From the NCBI GenBank assembly GCA_026545225.1, contig CM048845.1:2121001-2185000 (forward strand): 64,000 nucleotides of DNA, read 5' to 3'. The stretch comes from Cornus controversa (Eukaryota; Streptophyta; Magnoliopsida; Cornales; Cornaceae). How positions within the stretch are numbered: the stretch's first letter is position 1; each line of letters opens with the position of its first letter. A program made the position numbers and the translations under genes. A model generated the notes under the pieces. That model did no database searches. It was given only the letters and a program-made list of their open reading frames with translations, and had not been told where the DNA came from. Positions 36,851 through 48,713 of the stretch are shown here, piece after piece.

Positions 36851-37067
36851 GGAGCAATTCCGTCAACTCCTCCGAAAAAATATCCTCAAATTCACACACT
36901 ACTCCAAGAAAGATCTGAAAGTTTCCCCATTCTCCTTCGGTCTCAAGACTAGTTAGGAAAAATCCATAACCATCTCGACCTCATAGTCCATAAAGTGACG
37001 AATAATGAAATTCACTATGTTATCCCACGAAGCAAAAATAATCTTCTTCAGGTGTACACATCGACAC

Positions 37068-37586
37068 CAAAGAAGCACAGATACGGCTCTACAAGAGCCG
37101 TGGCCGTATCAGACACGTATCCGATACGGATACGGCCCGGATACGTGCCCGATATGGCTAAGAAGTATCCAATTTTTTAAAATTATTTTTTGAATATCGG
37201 ATACGGCTGGGATACAGGAGGGATACGGCTAGGATACGCAGGATATGCCAGGATACAGGAAGGATACGGCTGGGATACGTTTAGGATACTTTTTGGGTCA
37301 AATTTGTAATTTTTTGTTATATAAAATGGGATTGAGATGTAATATTAAAAACTTTATAGGCTAGAAAATAAGAATTATTTTATAATAAATCAAAAATAGT
37401 TTTAAGTATATTTATTTTATGGTTGAAGAATAACACTTAATATTTTATGTATAATATTATATATTTATTTATTTATTTATTTGACGTATCCTTGCCGTGT
37501 CCGTATCCCACTTTTTGAGATTTTCCGTATCGCCGTATCCGTATAGTGTCGTACCCGTATCCCATGTCCGTGTCCGTGCTTCTTAG
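37068..37586. mobile_element. hAT-like MITE inserted in Tekay-2
   Basis: 519 bp flanked by a perfect 8-bp target duplication ATCGACAC (37060-37067 and 37587-37594). Terminal inverted repeats are CAAAGAAGCACAGATACGG and, reversed, CTAAGAAGCACGGACACGG. Both subterminal regions are packed with GGATACGG/CCGTATCC words. The 8-bp duplication and subterminal repeats are hallmarks of hAT elements. There is no transposase, so it is non-autonomous. It is younger than Tekay-2, which it interrupts. Confidence 0.85.
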
Positions 37587-37599
37587 ATCGACACTCTTC

Positions 37600-38942
37600 C
37601 CCGGTAGCAATCTATGTTGCCTCTAAATGAAGATAACCAATCCATTCCGAGAATGACATCAAAGCTCATCATCTCTAAGGGCATAAAATTAAACATCAAC
37701 CATCGATTTGCTATCTCTATCTCGCATGCCCGACACACCATATTCAGAGTCACGCTACCCCCAACTAGCGTATCAACGCACAAGGTTCTATCCAAGGTAG
37801 AAACCTCTAACCCCAATACAGAAACAAGAGCAGTTCATATAAATGAATGGGATGTACCCGAATCAATTAAAACTCTAGCCCACGAGCTAGATACAAGAAA
37901 GATATCTCGCGCTACCGAAGAACCCGCTGAAGTCTCAGTTGGAGTAATAGCATAGGCATTACCTTGTGTACCCCGTCCTGCCTGATCACTCCCTTAATGA
38001 CTTGACTGTTGTGTAGAGGCAGTAGGAGGCACTCTCTTCCCCGGTTGCGAACTCCAAATAGACTACCCCCTCCCCGATTACGAACTCTAAATTATCTCAA
38101 GGTGATCCAGTAGGCATAGACACCGTGGATAAAGACTGTGTTTGTTGTGGACCTCTAGAGAAAGAACTACCCCTATGCTTCTTCTTCAGATTGCTCTCTG
38201 AATGATAACTCACATTTTGAGACTGATTTCTCATGTTCCGTATCATTTGAATATCATTGTCATCCGCCTCTGCCAACAATGTCTGCCTTACCACCTCCGC
38301 ATAGCTTGGCAAGTTCAAGACAGTAACTTTGGCTCGTAGTTCAAACTGAAGCCCTTTCACGAATCTCTTTGCCTTGGCTTGCACGTTTGCTACCATCTTT
38401 GGTGCAAATTGAGATAAGGCAATAAATTTGTTTTCATACTCCATTACACTCATTCATCCTTGAATCAAGTGTATGAATTCATTCTGCAAAGCATCTTTGA
38501 CCGTGTCAAGAAAATACTTCTCCAGAAATAACCTTTTGAAAGTTTCCCACTCCGTGTTCCTCACATCATGAGTATGAGTCATGGACTTCTACCATAAATC
38601 CGCTGCCCCCATCAACTGCATATGAATCATTGATATCCTCAAATCATCTTCATATATCCTAAGCACATCAAATACTTTGGACATCTGTTCCAACCAATCC
38701 TCTGTAACCATAGGATCTGATCTCCTATCAAACATAGGAGGGTTTATCTTCTTAAACATCTCAAGAGCCTTCAGTGCCCTATTTCCACCTCCTTGTGCTT
38801 GATTCTATGGACCTTCATTGGCAGTCCAAACCAACAATTAGATGACAGCAGTTATCTTTCGAACTAGCTATGCTTCATCTATCAATGGTGGTGGTAGTGG
38901 AATTGGATCCACACCCTTACCACATCCTCTTCTCTGTGGCAT
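37600..38942 (-). pseudogene. Tekay-2 gag and protease (fossil)
   Basis: The gag start near 38942 reads MPQRRGCGKG. The middle has the retrotransposon-gag wording (MSVMEYENKFIALSQFAP). The protease end has MSFDVILGMDWLSSF, the hydrophobic-ILGMDWL block of chromovirus proteases. The zinc-knuckle region between is poorly kept. Several interruptions. Confidence 0.7.
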
Positions 38943-39264
38943 GATTCAAATAAACATTCCCAAAGAAGATTAATCATATGCATATGTTAATTAATCAATG
39001 CTACTCACTTATACAATCATGTTATTGCATGCAACGCAATTTAAAACATATAACACGTAAGTGTCACCTAAACCCAACCCTTACCCCACGTCCTTAGGTA
39101 TCTTAACCTAATACCGACATTCTCTTCCACGATTGTTCAAACTTAGTTAAGTTCTAACCATCGATCAATACCCTTCCTCTCTAGGTATTCCAACCTAATA
39201 CCGACATTCGACCCTTAACCTTCATCCTCAGGTATTCAAATCTGGTTAAACTTTGATACCATGT

Positions 39265-41891
39265 TGTCACGCCTCAATTTCTGACACCCAGTCAAGAGTG
39301 AGGGAAATGGGGGCGAATAGTGAAAGTCCCATCCGATTCGTACTCATGAACCGTTTAATTCCAGAACTTAACTTCCTGTGTATTTTTAATTTCAAAGTGA
39401 TACTTAGTACATTGGATAGAGGATCCAAAAATACTAAATTTAAAATAATAAAAAAACCACGCTCAAATCCAAGTTTAAATGAAAGAATTATGCCCGATTA
39501 AATTTTGGACCAATCCTAGAACTTGCTTACAATCCATTGTAATTACAAGGGAGATTTTGACCATTGAACCCTAATGTATTACCTCAATCACTAAATCAAT
39601 GCGGAATCATAATTATCCACATACATTTACCTACGTATAACTCAATCTCAATAACGTAATATGGATCCATTACATAATGCCCATAATTCCTCAATTATAT
39701 CTCAACAATATCCCACCTAGCCACGCCTTACGATGCATCGTAATGTTGGTTATGATGCATCATATTTACAATGCATCGCACAAGTTGTGTAACATCTTGT
39801 GAAATCTTCTAAAATCCTACTCAAAACACTCAACTATTTACGATGCATCGTAATTGGATTTATGATGCATCGCCATATCACGATGCATCATAATGGAGAT
39901 TACTATGTATCGTAATCACTCAACCTGTTACAATAACAAATCCACCAAATGATTACAATTATCGTTCTTATCTTACTACTCATCCTAAACACACAATCAT
40001 AGAACTTAATTATCATTTTTACACATTCCAAGCATCTACAATATAATAATTCATCACAATTATACTCCACTTCATACACTTGAAACTCAAAAATGATAAT
40101 TCATGCATTTCATACACATATTTCAAAACCATACATTATATTTCCCAAAAGTTATATTTTAACCATATGTGGCAATTACATTTGAAATCTACATATGTCA
40201 AGATAAATCAAATGTAAATACAACATTTTCAAGTAGCTAGTCCACATGCCACAAGTCAGCATAGACGTTTTTACACATGTCTCAAAACACAAAAGCCCAA
40301 AGATGGAGTTTTTCTATTCTAGGTCCAACTTATGGTTGTGCATCCTCAACCACCTCCTTGCAATGTCCTGAAAGTGTTAGTGTAGGAGGATGAGCAATTT
40401 CAATGGGTTCAAGATTAACGTATTGTGCAATCCATTCAAGTCCACATTTCATATTCAATGCATAAATACCAAAAACTACTTCAACGACCTATGTGTCATG
40501 CTTCTTAGCATATCTAGTCAAAGCTCACATTTTTCATTCAACTAGTGGCATAAACATCAAATGTAACTTGACAACCGCATAACTACAAAATCATGCATTA
40601 AGGCACATTCCATCATATTTAAGACATATGACATAACCAAAATCAGATTAAAATTCACACAAGTCATGCAATTCACCTAAATTACACATAAGACTCAAAC
40701 ACTCTCGTATTTGGTTCACACTCATACACACACAAAATACGTATCGAAGTCCCATATCTCAAGTTCATAGTTATTACGGGCTACTAACTCATGCGGTTAC
40801 CACCCATCTTGCACAAGTTTGATATTTTTCAACCCCCGGGAATATGTTCCTCGACTACTTTCTCATGAGTCACCTCCGAGACACTACCCACACTCACACA
40901 AAATAGTTCATATTTTGCATCCACAATCACAAATCTCTATACATTGCACCCATTACATGTCCTAATTCAATTCTAGCATGTCAAGCAAGAGTCATAAGAC
41001 ATATACATACATTTAACCACCAAAACTAGGTTTTCATCATTTTCCCCAAAAATCGCATATATGCATCACATACCCCATTTTACACATATAAGAAATTCAT
41101 GTATTGCAAAGCATAACCCAATCATTTCTAGGAAGAGAAACATATATATACCTTCATATAAAACAAGTATTTAGCCTAGAATTCTATATATCACATTTGA
41201 CACGAAAATCATTCATTTTATGCACAAGAAATGAAATTAAACATGAATTTGGAAGACATAACACACACACCCTACCTCAATACACCCTACCTCAATAGCT
41301 ATAGTCTCAATTTATTCTAAACTTTCACCAACACCAAAGTTGTCTACTTGTGACTTTGTTCGATTTAAAATGAAGCCATTGTCGCGTAGAACACATTTCT
41401 CTTTTTTGGTGCCTTCCAAATCAAACCCTAGGGGTTCCTAATTTTAGAGATAACGAGAGAACTCAAGAGGGAAGAGTGAAGAGAGAGTTGCAGTTTTCTA
41501 GAGAGAGAAATGAGTTGTAAATATTTATCTCTCAGATATTTATAAGCCCTACGGCATAAAAAGATCAAAACGCCCCTAGTCACTTAACGTACCTTCCCAA
41601 CCTTCATTTTCGAATTTAAAAGCGGCTTTGGACTTGAAATTATTTCTATGTATCTCCAACTATTCTAATTTGTCTATAACTAAAAAAAAAATTCAAAAAA
41701 ATATCCGGATTCCCGGGCCCACCTGACCCTATCCCGGATCTCGACGACCTAAAATTTTAAAATGAGCCGAATGGCTCACAAAACTCTCCGGACCTCTAAA
41801 CTAGTCCCCACATATGTGAATTATATTTAAAACATATGAAAATCAATTAAATCCTATTTCAGAAAATAAAATAAAAAATCGGATCTCTACA
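39265..41891 (-). repeat. 5' LTR of Tekay-2
   Basis: 2627 bp, TGTCACGCC...GGATCTCTACA on the plus strand. CGATGCATCG palindromes are exact at 39731 and 39841, with several altered copies up to about 39915. Right after it (41892) the interrupted copia LTR fragment resumes. Confidence 0.9.
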
Positions 41892-42180
41892 CACTTGTCC
41901 TTCAACTCCATGATCGATTACAAAGAATTGAACGAAAAGTTACAACTCAATCAACTTAGTCTTGACACTAAAATTTGCCAATTACAGATATATATGTTAC
42001 ACAATTTTTTTTTTAAAACCATTGTGTTCAACTCAAGTTTTAAAAACTAATAAGGTAAAAATAAAAATAGTCTTAAAAGCCCAACAACAACATAAGAGTA
42101 AGGCTGCAGATAAACTGAGCCGAGCTTGAGTCTGGTCGGGCTTGGCTCATTTGTTTGTAGGCTCGGCTCGGGCCTGGCTT
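41892..42180. repeat. Local duplication, copy A, right part
   Basis: Continues copy A after Tekay-2 and matches 59036-59310: AACTC(C/A)ATGATCGATTACAAA, GCCAATTACAGATATATATG, AAAGCCCAACAACAACATAAGAG. It then gives the first 80 or so bases of the TAGGGCTGCA-type MITE (from 42099). Similarity to copy B is lost at about 42180. Confidence 0.8.
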
Positions 42181-43776
42181 ATAAATCCTGTGCATGATCT
42201 TGTTCTACTTCATCATACTATGATGATATATAGAAGATCGATTCATCCTGACCTTGATACCAATGGTTTATGGTAGTTATATTACTCGACTTACATAATT
42301 TGTCTCTTTATTTTCTTGTACGTGATCGGCTTATAATGCCTTCTACCTCTCTTTTTCTTTTAGGCAATCGACTTATAATGCTAGCTATTTTTTTTTTGTT
42401 CAACCTTATTGGTTTTTGTCATTCAAACTTCAAAAAAGAAAGCATATGATGACACTAGGATAGTGCTATAGTAAAATGCAATTTACATATAATTAATCAT
42501 GTGATGAAACATGTATCATTTGTTAAAAAATGAAAGAAGATCAACATTAGCAATCGGTTTTATATTGCCGTCTACCACTTTTTTACTTGTCGTTCAACCA
42601 TTCTAGGCTGAACACCACTTTTGTTGGTGTTGAGGGCTGGACATCACTTTTTTTTTTTCTTGGCATTCAGCCTTCCTTGGTTGTATGCTTTTTTTTCATC
42701 TTTTAGCCCAAAACTTTTGTGTCATTACAAAATTGAATTGGTAGCATAAGCAACACCTTATACTAATAATGCACATATGTTTCTTATGTGCCCATATGTT
42801 CGTAATGGTTGCAGCTCACATTTACAGTGGCATTGCTATCTTAACATTTTATGTGCAACTAGATAGGTAATGTGATCCATAATAATAGGAATGAAAATAA
42901 ACTCAGCTTTGAGAAAAAGAACCCACATACCTTCTACAAGGAGTGAAAGGACTTTTACAACCATTTCTTTCAGAGAATCCTTTGTGGCTGACTCCTTTAA
43001 TATTTTGTTTTTTGAACTAATCTATTGGTGATGATAGCTTCATTTCACATTGTTTTTTCATTGTTGCTCTTTTTATGGTTGGCTTCATTTGTTTCATGCA
43101 ATTGGGGTGGCCTATGATGGCCTTTCTTGACCATAGTTCTGGCAACCACTTTGTGTATATGATTGGACTATTCATTGTCGATCACAACTTTGTACGTTGT
43201 CAAAAAATTGATAAAATGAATCATTTGGGTTCGTAGACCACGCCTCTCAGCCTTGTATTGGGATTGACGTTGGTGGTGCTAACGAGGTTTAATCAAGAAT
43301 TTTTTTTTATGAGCACCACATTTTTGGTCTGAGTTATGAGGAACAGAATAGTCATCTTCAAGCACATTATTCTAGGTGAAACAATTATGAATTGGTTCTA
43401 TGGAATCGGTTGATCCCATTAATTGAAGCTCATTAGTTGAAGATGATTGTTAAGCGTGTGAAAGTTATGGATAGAAGCATAAGTAGTAACATACCAAAGA
43501 TATGCTTGCCAATGGCCAGATTTTTGGGCAATTGGGCAAGACTCCAATCGAATCACGTGAGATTTAACACTCAATCAATTGTCATTTTCAAGTTTTTGTC
43601 GCCGATTGCTGATACATGCCTAATCAAGTCCTGATTTAGTTTGATCAAGTGATGCTTGTTTGTGCCTTCGATCATGTTCGATCCAATATAGTTTGCCCGA
43701 TGGAGTTCACTGATCATGTTTGATTTAGTGGAGTTCGAATTCAACCGACCCTCACTATCAATTTATGACTAGATTG
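42181..43776. other. Intergenic, no gene seen
   Basis: About 1.6 kb of AT-rich sequence without a supported gene. Short open stretches (for example near 43437-43634) have no recognisable motifs. Confidence 0.5.
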
Positions 43777-43784
43777 GTACTAAT

Positions 43785-44832
43785 CTAGGAAGCACATATA
43801 CTTTTTCAAAAGTAACGTACCCGTATCGTGTCCATATCCGATATCTATACTCCCGGATACTTGTCTAATACTTCCTAAAAGTATTCATAATTTTAAAATA
43901 TATATTTTTTTATTTCTAACACGTATCCGATACTTCTCAGATACTTCAAAACACATTTTTAACAAGTTTTGAACATGAAAATGTAGTTTTTCCAACAATA
44001 ATATCATATTACAATTGTTAAGAAAAGTTTACAATTCATTTAAAACAGAAGTGTTGAGATACGTATCATAATTTAGTACAAAATTCATGTTAATCTAGAA
44101 AGCATAAACACTTCACCGAGGGTGTTGTACCCGTGTCGGACACTTGGACAATCCTCGGACACTTTATAAAAGTGTTCTAACATTTTTCTTTTTAGGACAC
44201 TTCTCCGACACTCCTTGGACACTTCTCGGGCACTTCCTAGACACTCCTCAAACACGTGTCAGATACTTCGTAGCAGTGATGTATATTCAAGTATTTCAAA
44301 AGAAATTATATGAGACTAAGTTATGATTAAAAATCTAAACTAAATACATGTAGAGGATTAAATACGTCTGGTTCTTTAATTTATTTTAATCTATTTGTCT
44401 ACTTTTGTTTATAAGTTTGTTTGGTTATTAATTGTTTGATGATGAATTGAAGTATTTCTGTAATCTAGTCTTTTTTTTGTTGAATAATCAATATATATTA
44501 GTATATTATATTATTATTTTATAGTCATGTCCATATCCTCTTTTTTTAGAATTTCTCACATCGTCGTGTTCGTGTCATGTCTCACCCGTGTCCGTGTCCG
44601 TGGTTCCTAGATGCTAATTATACAATGACTCTTAACTCTTATTTTGTTTGTTAATAATAATATCTTATTAAAAAATGTTAATAATTCATTTTTTGCATGT
44701 ATAAAAATATAATTTATTATCTTTATATTGATGTATCCTGCCCGTACCCATATCTGTTTTTTTTAATTTGTCGTATTGGCGCACCCGTATTGTGTCATAC
44801 CTGTGTCCCGTATCTGTATCCATGCTTCCTAG
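43785..44832. mobile_element. hAT-like MITE (outer), interrupted by a relative
   Basis: Ends CTAGGAAGCACATATAC and, reversed, CTAGGAAGCATGGATACAG, with an 8-bp target duplication GTACTAAT/GTACTGAT (43777-43784 and 44833-44840, one mismatch). Subterminal regions repeat CGTATCC/GGATAC words. A second element of the same family (44095-44610) sits inside, so the outer copy alone would be about 530 bp. Confidence 0.8.
44095..44610. mobile_element. hAT-like MITE (inner), nested in a relative
   Basis: Ends CTAGAAAGCATAAACAC and, reversed, CTAGGAACCACGGACACGG, with an 8-bp target duplication ATGTTAAT/ATGCTAAT (44087-44094 and 44611-44618, one mismatch). The left subterminal region has about eight GGACACTT-type words. 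The middle matches the copy at 27003-27450. Confidence 0.85.
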
Positions 44833-44849
44833 GTACTGATCCATAAATC

Positions 44850-46560
44850 ATGTTTAATTTTCATCCAAATGGTAAATCTACCAAAGAGATCTCATCATCA
44901 ATCCAACGCAATGTACCTACAATTCTCAAGTCCATAGTTGATTTCCATCCTAAGTGCACCACCAATCATGGCATTCATCTTTGATCTCTGAGTATGGCTT
45001 CAAGTATATATGATTTTATCATCATGCAACACAAATAGAGATATTTGCTCTAATGCATACATAATCGCATTTATACACATATATAAATAAGAAGTTGATT
45101 AACAAATGAGACAATCTATAGTTGTGTACTAAAAAACTTTTCTTTATAGTGATCCACTGATGAAGGATTTAATCGAACAGATTGGATCCCGCACCAATCA
45201 GCCTCGAAAACCATAGGAAGCCTCCCTGAAAGCCTCACTCGGATTATGTCAGACTCTAATAACACTTTATATATTCTTCTCAGTATCATTCTGGCGACTG
45301 GCCTTCGAATACAAATTCGGAGGAACAACCTTGTTCTTTTCATTGGAGAAAATGAATGAAGTGAGGGATTTCATATTCGTTTCCCACAGACAGTGCCAAA
45401 GTAAATGCAAAAAATCACTTAACTTAAAGGCAAACAATTAATACATCAAGAACACTCAAGAATTGTATATACAAAAATAACAGACATAGTATTTATATGG
45501 TTCGGCATAATTCAACCTATGTCCATGAATGAGAAAAGACTTTCGTATATATATCATTAGATATTACAAGGACTTGACCTCATAATCTCACTAGCCTAGC
45601 CATGGCTGAATACAAAAATCTATATTTCTTTTTTTTTTTTCTATATTCCTCATGTCCCTTTCATGGGATTTTCTATACATATTTATACCCAAAATATCAT
45701 TCTAGATCCTCCAATATTTTAGACGATTTCTCCAATTCTAAATTCAAAATGGATATTCTTAATTCAAACTTCTGTTGCATATCGATAGCTTGGGATTTGG
45801 TGAATGACTTAGTCGCTAAGTGTCTGCTACGTGTAATGCCACATATGTTGTCATATCACCATTTTCTTGCTGACCTGGATGCTTCACGCATATCATGCTT
45901 GACTTTTCTTATGCTCAGGTGTCATCTTCTTATTGATGGAAGTTTTTTCCTCCACAAGACCTTAAACCCTTTCTACTGAACTACGTTCGACCTGATCGTT
46001 AGGCAGTCTCATGCGTAGGCAGTCTAGCCAACCCCGGATTCAGTCTCACTACCACTTTCCATCTCCATGACATTTCATTTCATCCATTTCATTCACTCCA
46101 TACAGTCCATTATATACCGAACTACGACCTGATTCCCTCCCACAAGGATACATAGACAACTCGGGCAGCCCCAAGTTTGGTCATACCTCTTCCCAATCTC
46201 CCCCCTCCTCTTCCTACCCTTCTTATATATATATAAATCATCTTCGAAATATAAATCATCTTGAAAATTAAGTAGTTGTACTTGGTACGGATGTTGTGGG
46301 GTGCCTAACACCTTCCCCACACATAACTAAACCTCTGAATCCATTAATTTGGTTTTGAAAGACCACATGGTAGTTATTCAATAAGGCCCTACATGTACAC
46401 TTTCACATTTCAGGTGACCTAACACATCGGAACTAAATGTTAGGTGGCGACTCCAAGAACACACATCTCTTTCTATCGACCCTTACAAACTCTGGTGTGT
46501 GCCAACCCCGTTATGATACATAGAACAACAACTGGTGACCTCACCCACCACAGGGGGGGA
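44850..46560. repeat. LTR-element debris
   Basis: Contains, on the minus strand, a primer-binding-site-like TTGGCACTGTCTGTGGGAAA (complement of about 45381-45400). It is bordered on the right by AT-rich sequence like a retroelement LTR. GGGGAAGGTGTTAGGCACCC (minus, near 46310) and GGTGGCGACTCC (plus, near 46444) are also phrases common in plant gypsy LTR and leader regions, but they point in opposite directions. The pieces cannot be assigned to one element. Confidence 0.35.
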
Positions 46561-46926
46561 TGTTCGACAACGAAGTTCGCAGGTACGACAATGGCTACTT
46601 TCACCCTCAAGTCTTCCTCTACCTCAAGTGTGGTAAGAAGCTTAGCTATCTCATCTATCTAGTCTTCTACCACCATAGGCTCAGATCTGCCCTCGTATGA
46701 GGGTGGACTGTGCTTTTTAAAGTGACCCATGGCCAACATTATCCCACTAGGGCCCGCCCTAGATTGTACTTGTGCCTCCTCTTCATGAGTCTCCCTTGCA
46801 ATTTGACGCATAGTATCCACCATGTCTCGCATAAATTGAGTTCCGTCAATTGGCTCTTGTGGGGGCATTAGCGCCCCTACCCTGCGCTCTTTTCAGTGGA
46901 ATCTTTCTATATAGACAACAAGAAGA
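46560..46926 (-). pseudogene. Gypsy gag fragment (fossil), left of the SIRE insertion
   Basis: On the minus strand: MPPQEPIDGTQFMRDMVDTM, then FKKHSPPSYEGRSEPMVVED, which follows the F.K..PP.F.G..(D/E)P..AE.W gag pattern of plant gypsy elements. Its leader, primer-binding site and 5' LTR continue beyond the SIRE element at 56343-56700. Confidence 0.65.
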
Positions 46927-46931
46927 CGCTT

Positions 46932-48664
46932 TGTTGACCTAAAGGTTTTAACCAAATAGCAATCTTGTAATTTTGATGATAACAAACCATTAATGGTGTT
47001 AAGTACTAACATTTACCTTGAGTGATTGCTTAGAACAATTATCTATTCAAAATAGCATTCACAATGAGGATAAATCATTGAAGATGATATGAGCAAAAGA
47101 ATTCATCCTATGGAAATGAAGTTGGCACATCAAGCTTGAAGAATCATGCCAATCAAAGAAGTTTTGGGGTAGTTAGGAAATGGTGAGAATTTAGGTAATC
47201 TTGTAAAGCTTTTTTGAATATCTTGCTAGAAGCTCAAATTCTCAAAAACAAGTTTTATGACCATGTGCATATCATTCTTATATTTTATATTGGTCTTTAG
47301 TCTCTTGAGAATAGGACTTAGTCACATCGAATCACATCTTTTAAGTCCTTGTTAGTTTAGGTTTTGTTTGGATGTCAAAAACACTATTTTTCAATGTTCA
47401 GCATGTATCAGTCGACTTATGAAATCCTATCAGTCGACTTATAGAAACTGTGTGCTCTTTTCATTCTCAGAGAGATAGATTAGTCGACTTATGAAAATGC
47501 ATCAGTCGACTTATGCCTTGAATTTTTTTTTGAAAATTTACCTTAGTCGACTAAGCATCGTCTAATGTTGACAGAACTTTTTAGTCATTTTAAGAGGAGC
47601 AAATTAGTCGACTTATAGAATATCATTAGTCGACTTATAGTAGTTCAAAACTCTTTCTTTGCCTTAAAAATCTCATCAGTCGACTTATGCTAAATGACCA
47701 GTCGACTAACCAATCGACTTACCTTACAGGAACAGATCTGAAATGGCTAGTTGACTGCATTTAATGTTGCCCAACCACCTCCAACAACCATATTTTTGAA
47801 ATAGACGATATATATGAGCCTTGATCTGTATTTATAAATAAGAGACACCAAGCATACTGATCTTGATCATCATTTACTCATCTCACCTATTTGAAATAAA
47901 GATTTGAGCTTCAAAATTGAGATTCATTTATTGCTATAGTTGTGAGCTAAAACTTGAGCATTCATTCTTGGAAGATATTATTTATTGTACTCCAATCTTC
48001 CTCTCATCCATTGTAAAAGGTTGGTTTAAACCCTAGAAGACTAGGTGAAGGACTTCACTTAGCAAGAGAAAGAAGGAGCTTGTAAGTTTCATTGTAAAGG
48101 TTTGCTAAATCTCAAGAGGGATCTTGAGTCATGGAGTAGGAGATTCCGAACCACGCTACATCTTGCGTCACTCCTGTTTGATTCTCTCTAACTCTCTCTC
48201 TAATTTTTGTGCATCAATTTCATTTTTCTTATTTCACTATTGCTTTTATTTTAATTTGTTCTTACAATTTAAATTAGAGAAAAATTGTCATTGTTTGTCG
48301 TTGACCCTATTCACCCCATCCGTATAGTTCTTCGACCTGCCCAAGAGTCTTTTTCTATCGCGCCTGTCCCGCTGATCGATCAAAATAGGTAGGGAGGAGA
48401 GGGCTAGATCTAACTAGATCTAACAAGTGCTAGTGGTATTCTTACCTAGGAAGACGAGCCAATGCAAAGAAGCAGATGAATCTCTTTTCGAATCCCCTCA
48501 ATATATATTATTAGATTGCGTCCGACCACCCGATCGATGAAGACTCGAACCTAACCACCCCGCTTTTGGAGATGACGGAGACTTTACTCTACGTCTTGAC
48601 ACATCCATAGTCTGCTAATCTAATCCCAACGTCTTCCCCCTCTAGGGTCAACTCTTGGGTAACA
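46932..48664 (+). repeat. 5' LTR of the SIRE element
   Basis: 1733 bp, TGTTGACCTAAAGG...CTTGGGTAACA. It has nine exact GTCGAC palindromes between about 47396 and 47712, mostly in the form (C/T)AGTCGACTTAT. It is longer than its partner because of indels in both copies. Confidence 0.9.
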
Positions 48665-48713
48665 ATTGGTATCAGAGCTTGGACTCTTGAATAGGACTTA
48701 ATCGTCTTAGAGT

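Larger units (their letters stand above)
32233..41891 (-). mobile_element. Ty3/gypsy fossil, Tekay-like (Tekay-2), inserted in copy A
   Basis: Minus-strand element with both LTRs (3' about 32233-34711, 5' 39265-41891), primer-binding site TGGTATCAAAG (complement of 39251-39261) and polypurine tract next to 34712. Parts from 5' to 3' are gag (about 38942 down to 38050), protease (about 37960-37600), reverse transcriptase (about 36850-36050), integrase zinc finger and core (about 36000-35400), and an integrase tail (about 35360-34900). RNase H was not recognised. It interrupts a copia LTR fragment whose halves lie on either side. The outer end of the 3' LTR is missing, so no target duplication can be read. 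By hand count the LTRs differ at about 17 of 190 positions, which makes it an old insertion with many interruptions. Confidence 0.85.

Noticed and set aside
42181-43776. Possible gene in a 1.6-kb unannotated stretch
   Set aside because: No frame longer than about 65 codons and no splice-supported homology recognised.
45116-46320. Short minus-strand frames at 45116-45343 and 46093-46320
   Set aside because: Retroelement leader or LTR debris surrounds them and no domain words are visible.
46300-46460. Ogre/Tat-type LTR end with a TGGCGACTCC primer site
   Set aside because: The supporting phrases point in opposite directions and no LTR boundary could be set, so it is left as unassigned debris.
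47390-47720. Regularly recurring GTCGAC repeats resembling a CRISPR-like array
   Set aside because: Repeats are only about 12 bases, spacing is irregular, they lie in a plant LTR and recur in the partner LTR. No cas-like genes are present.
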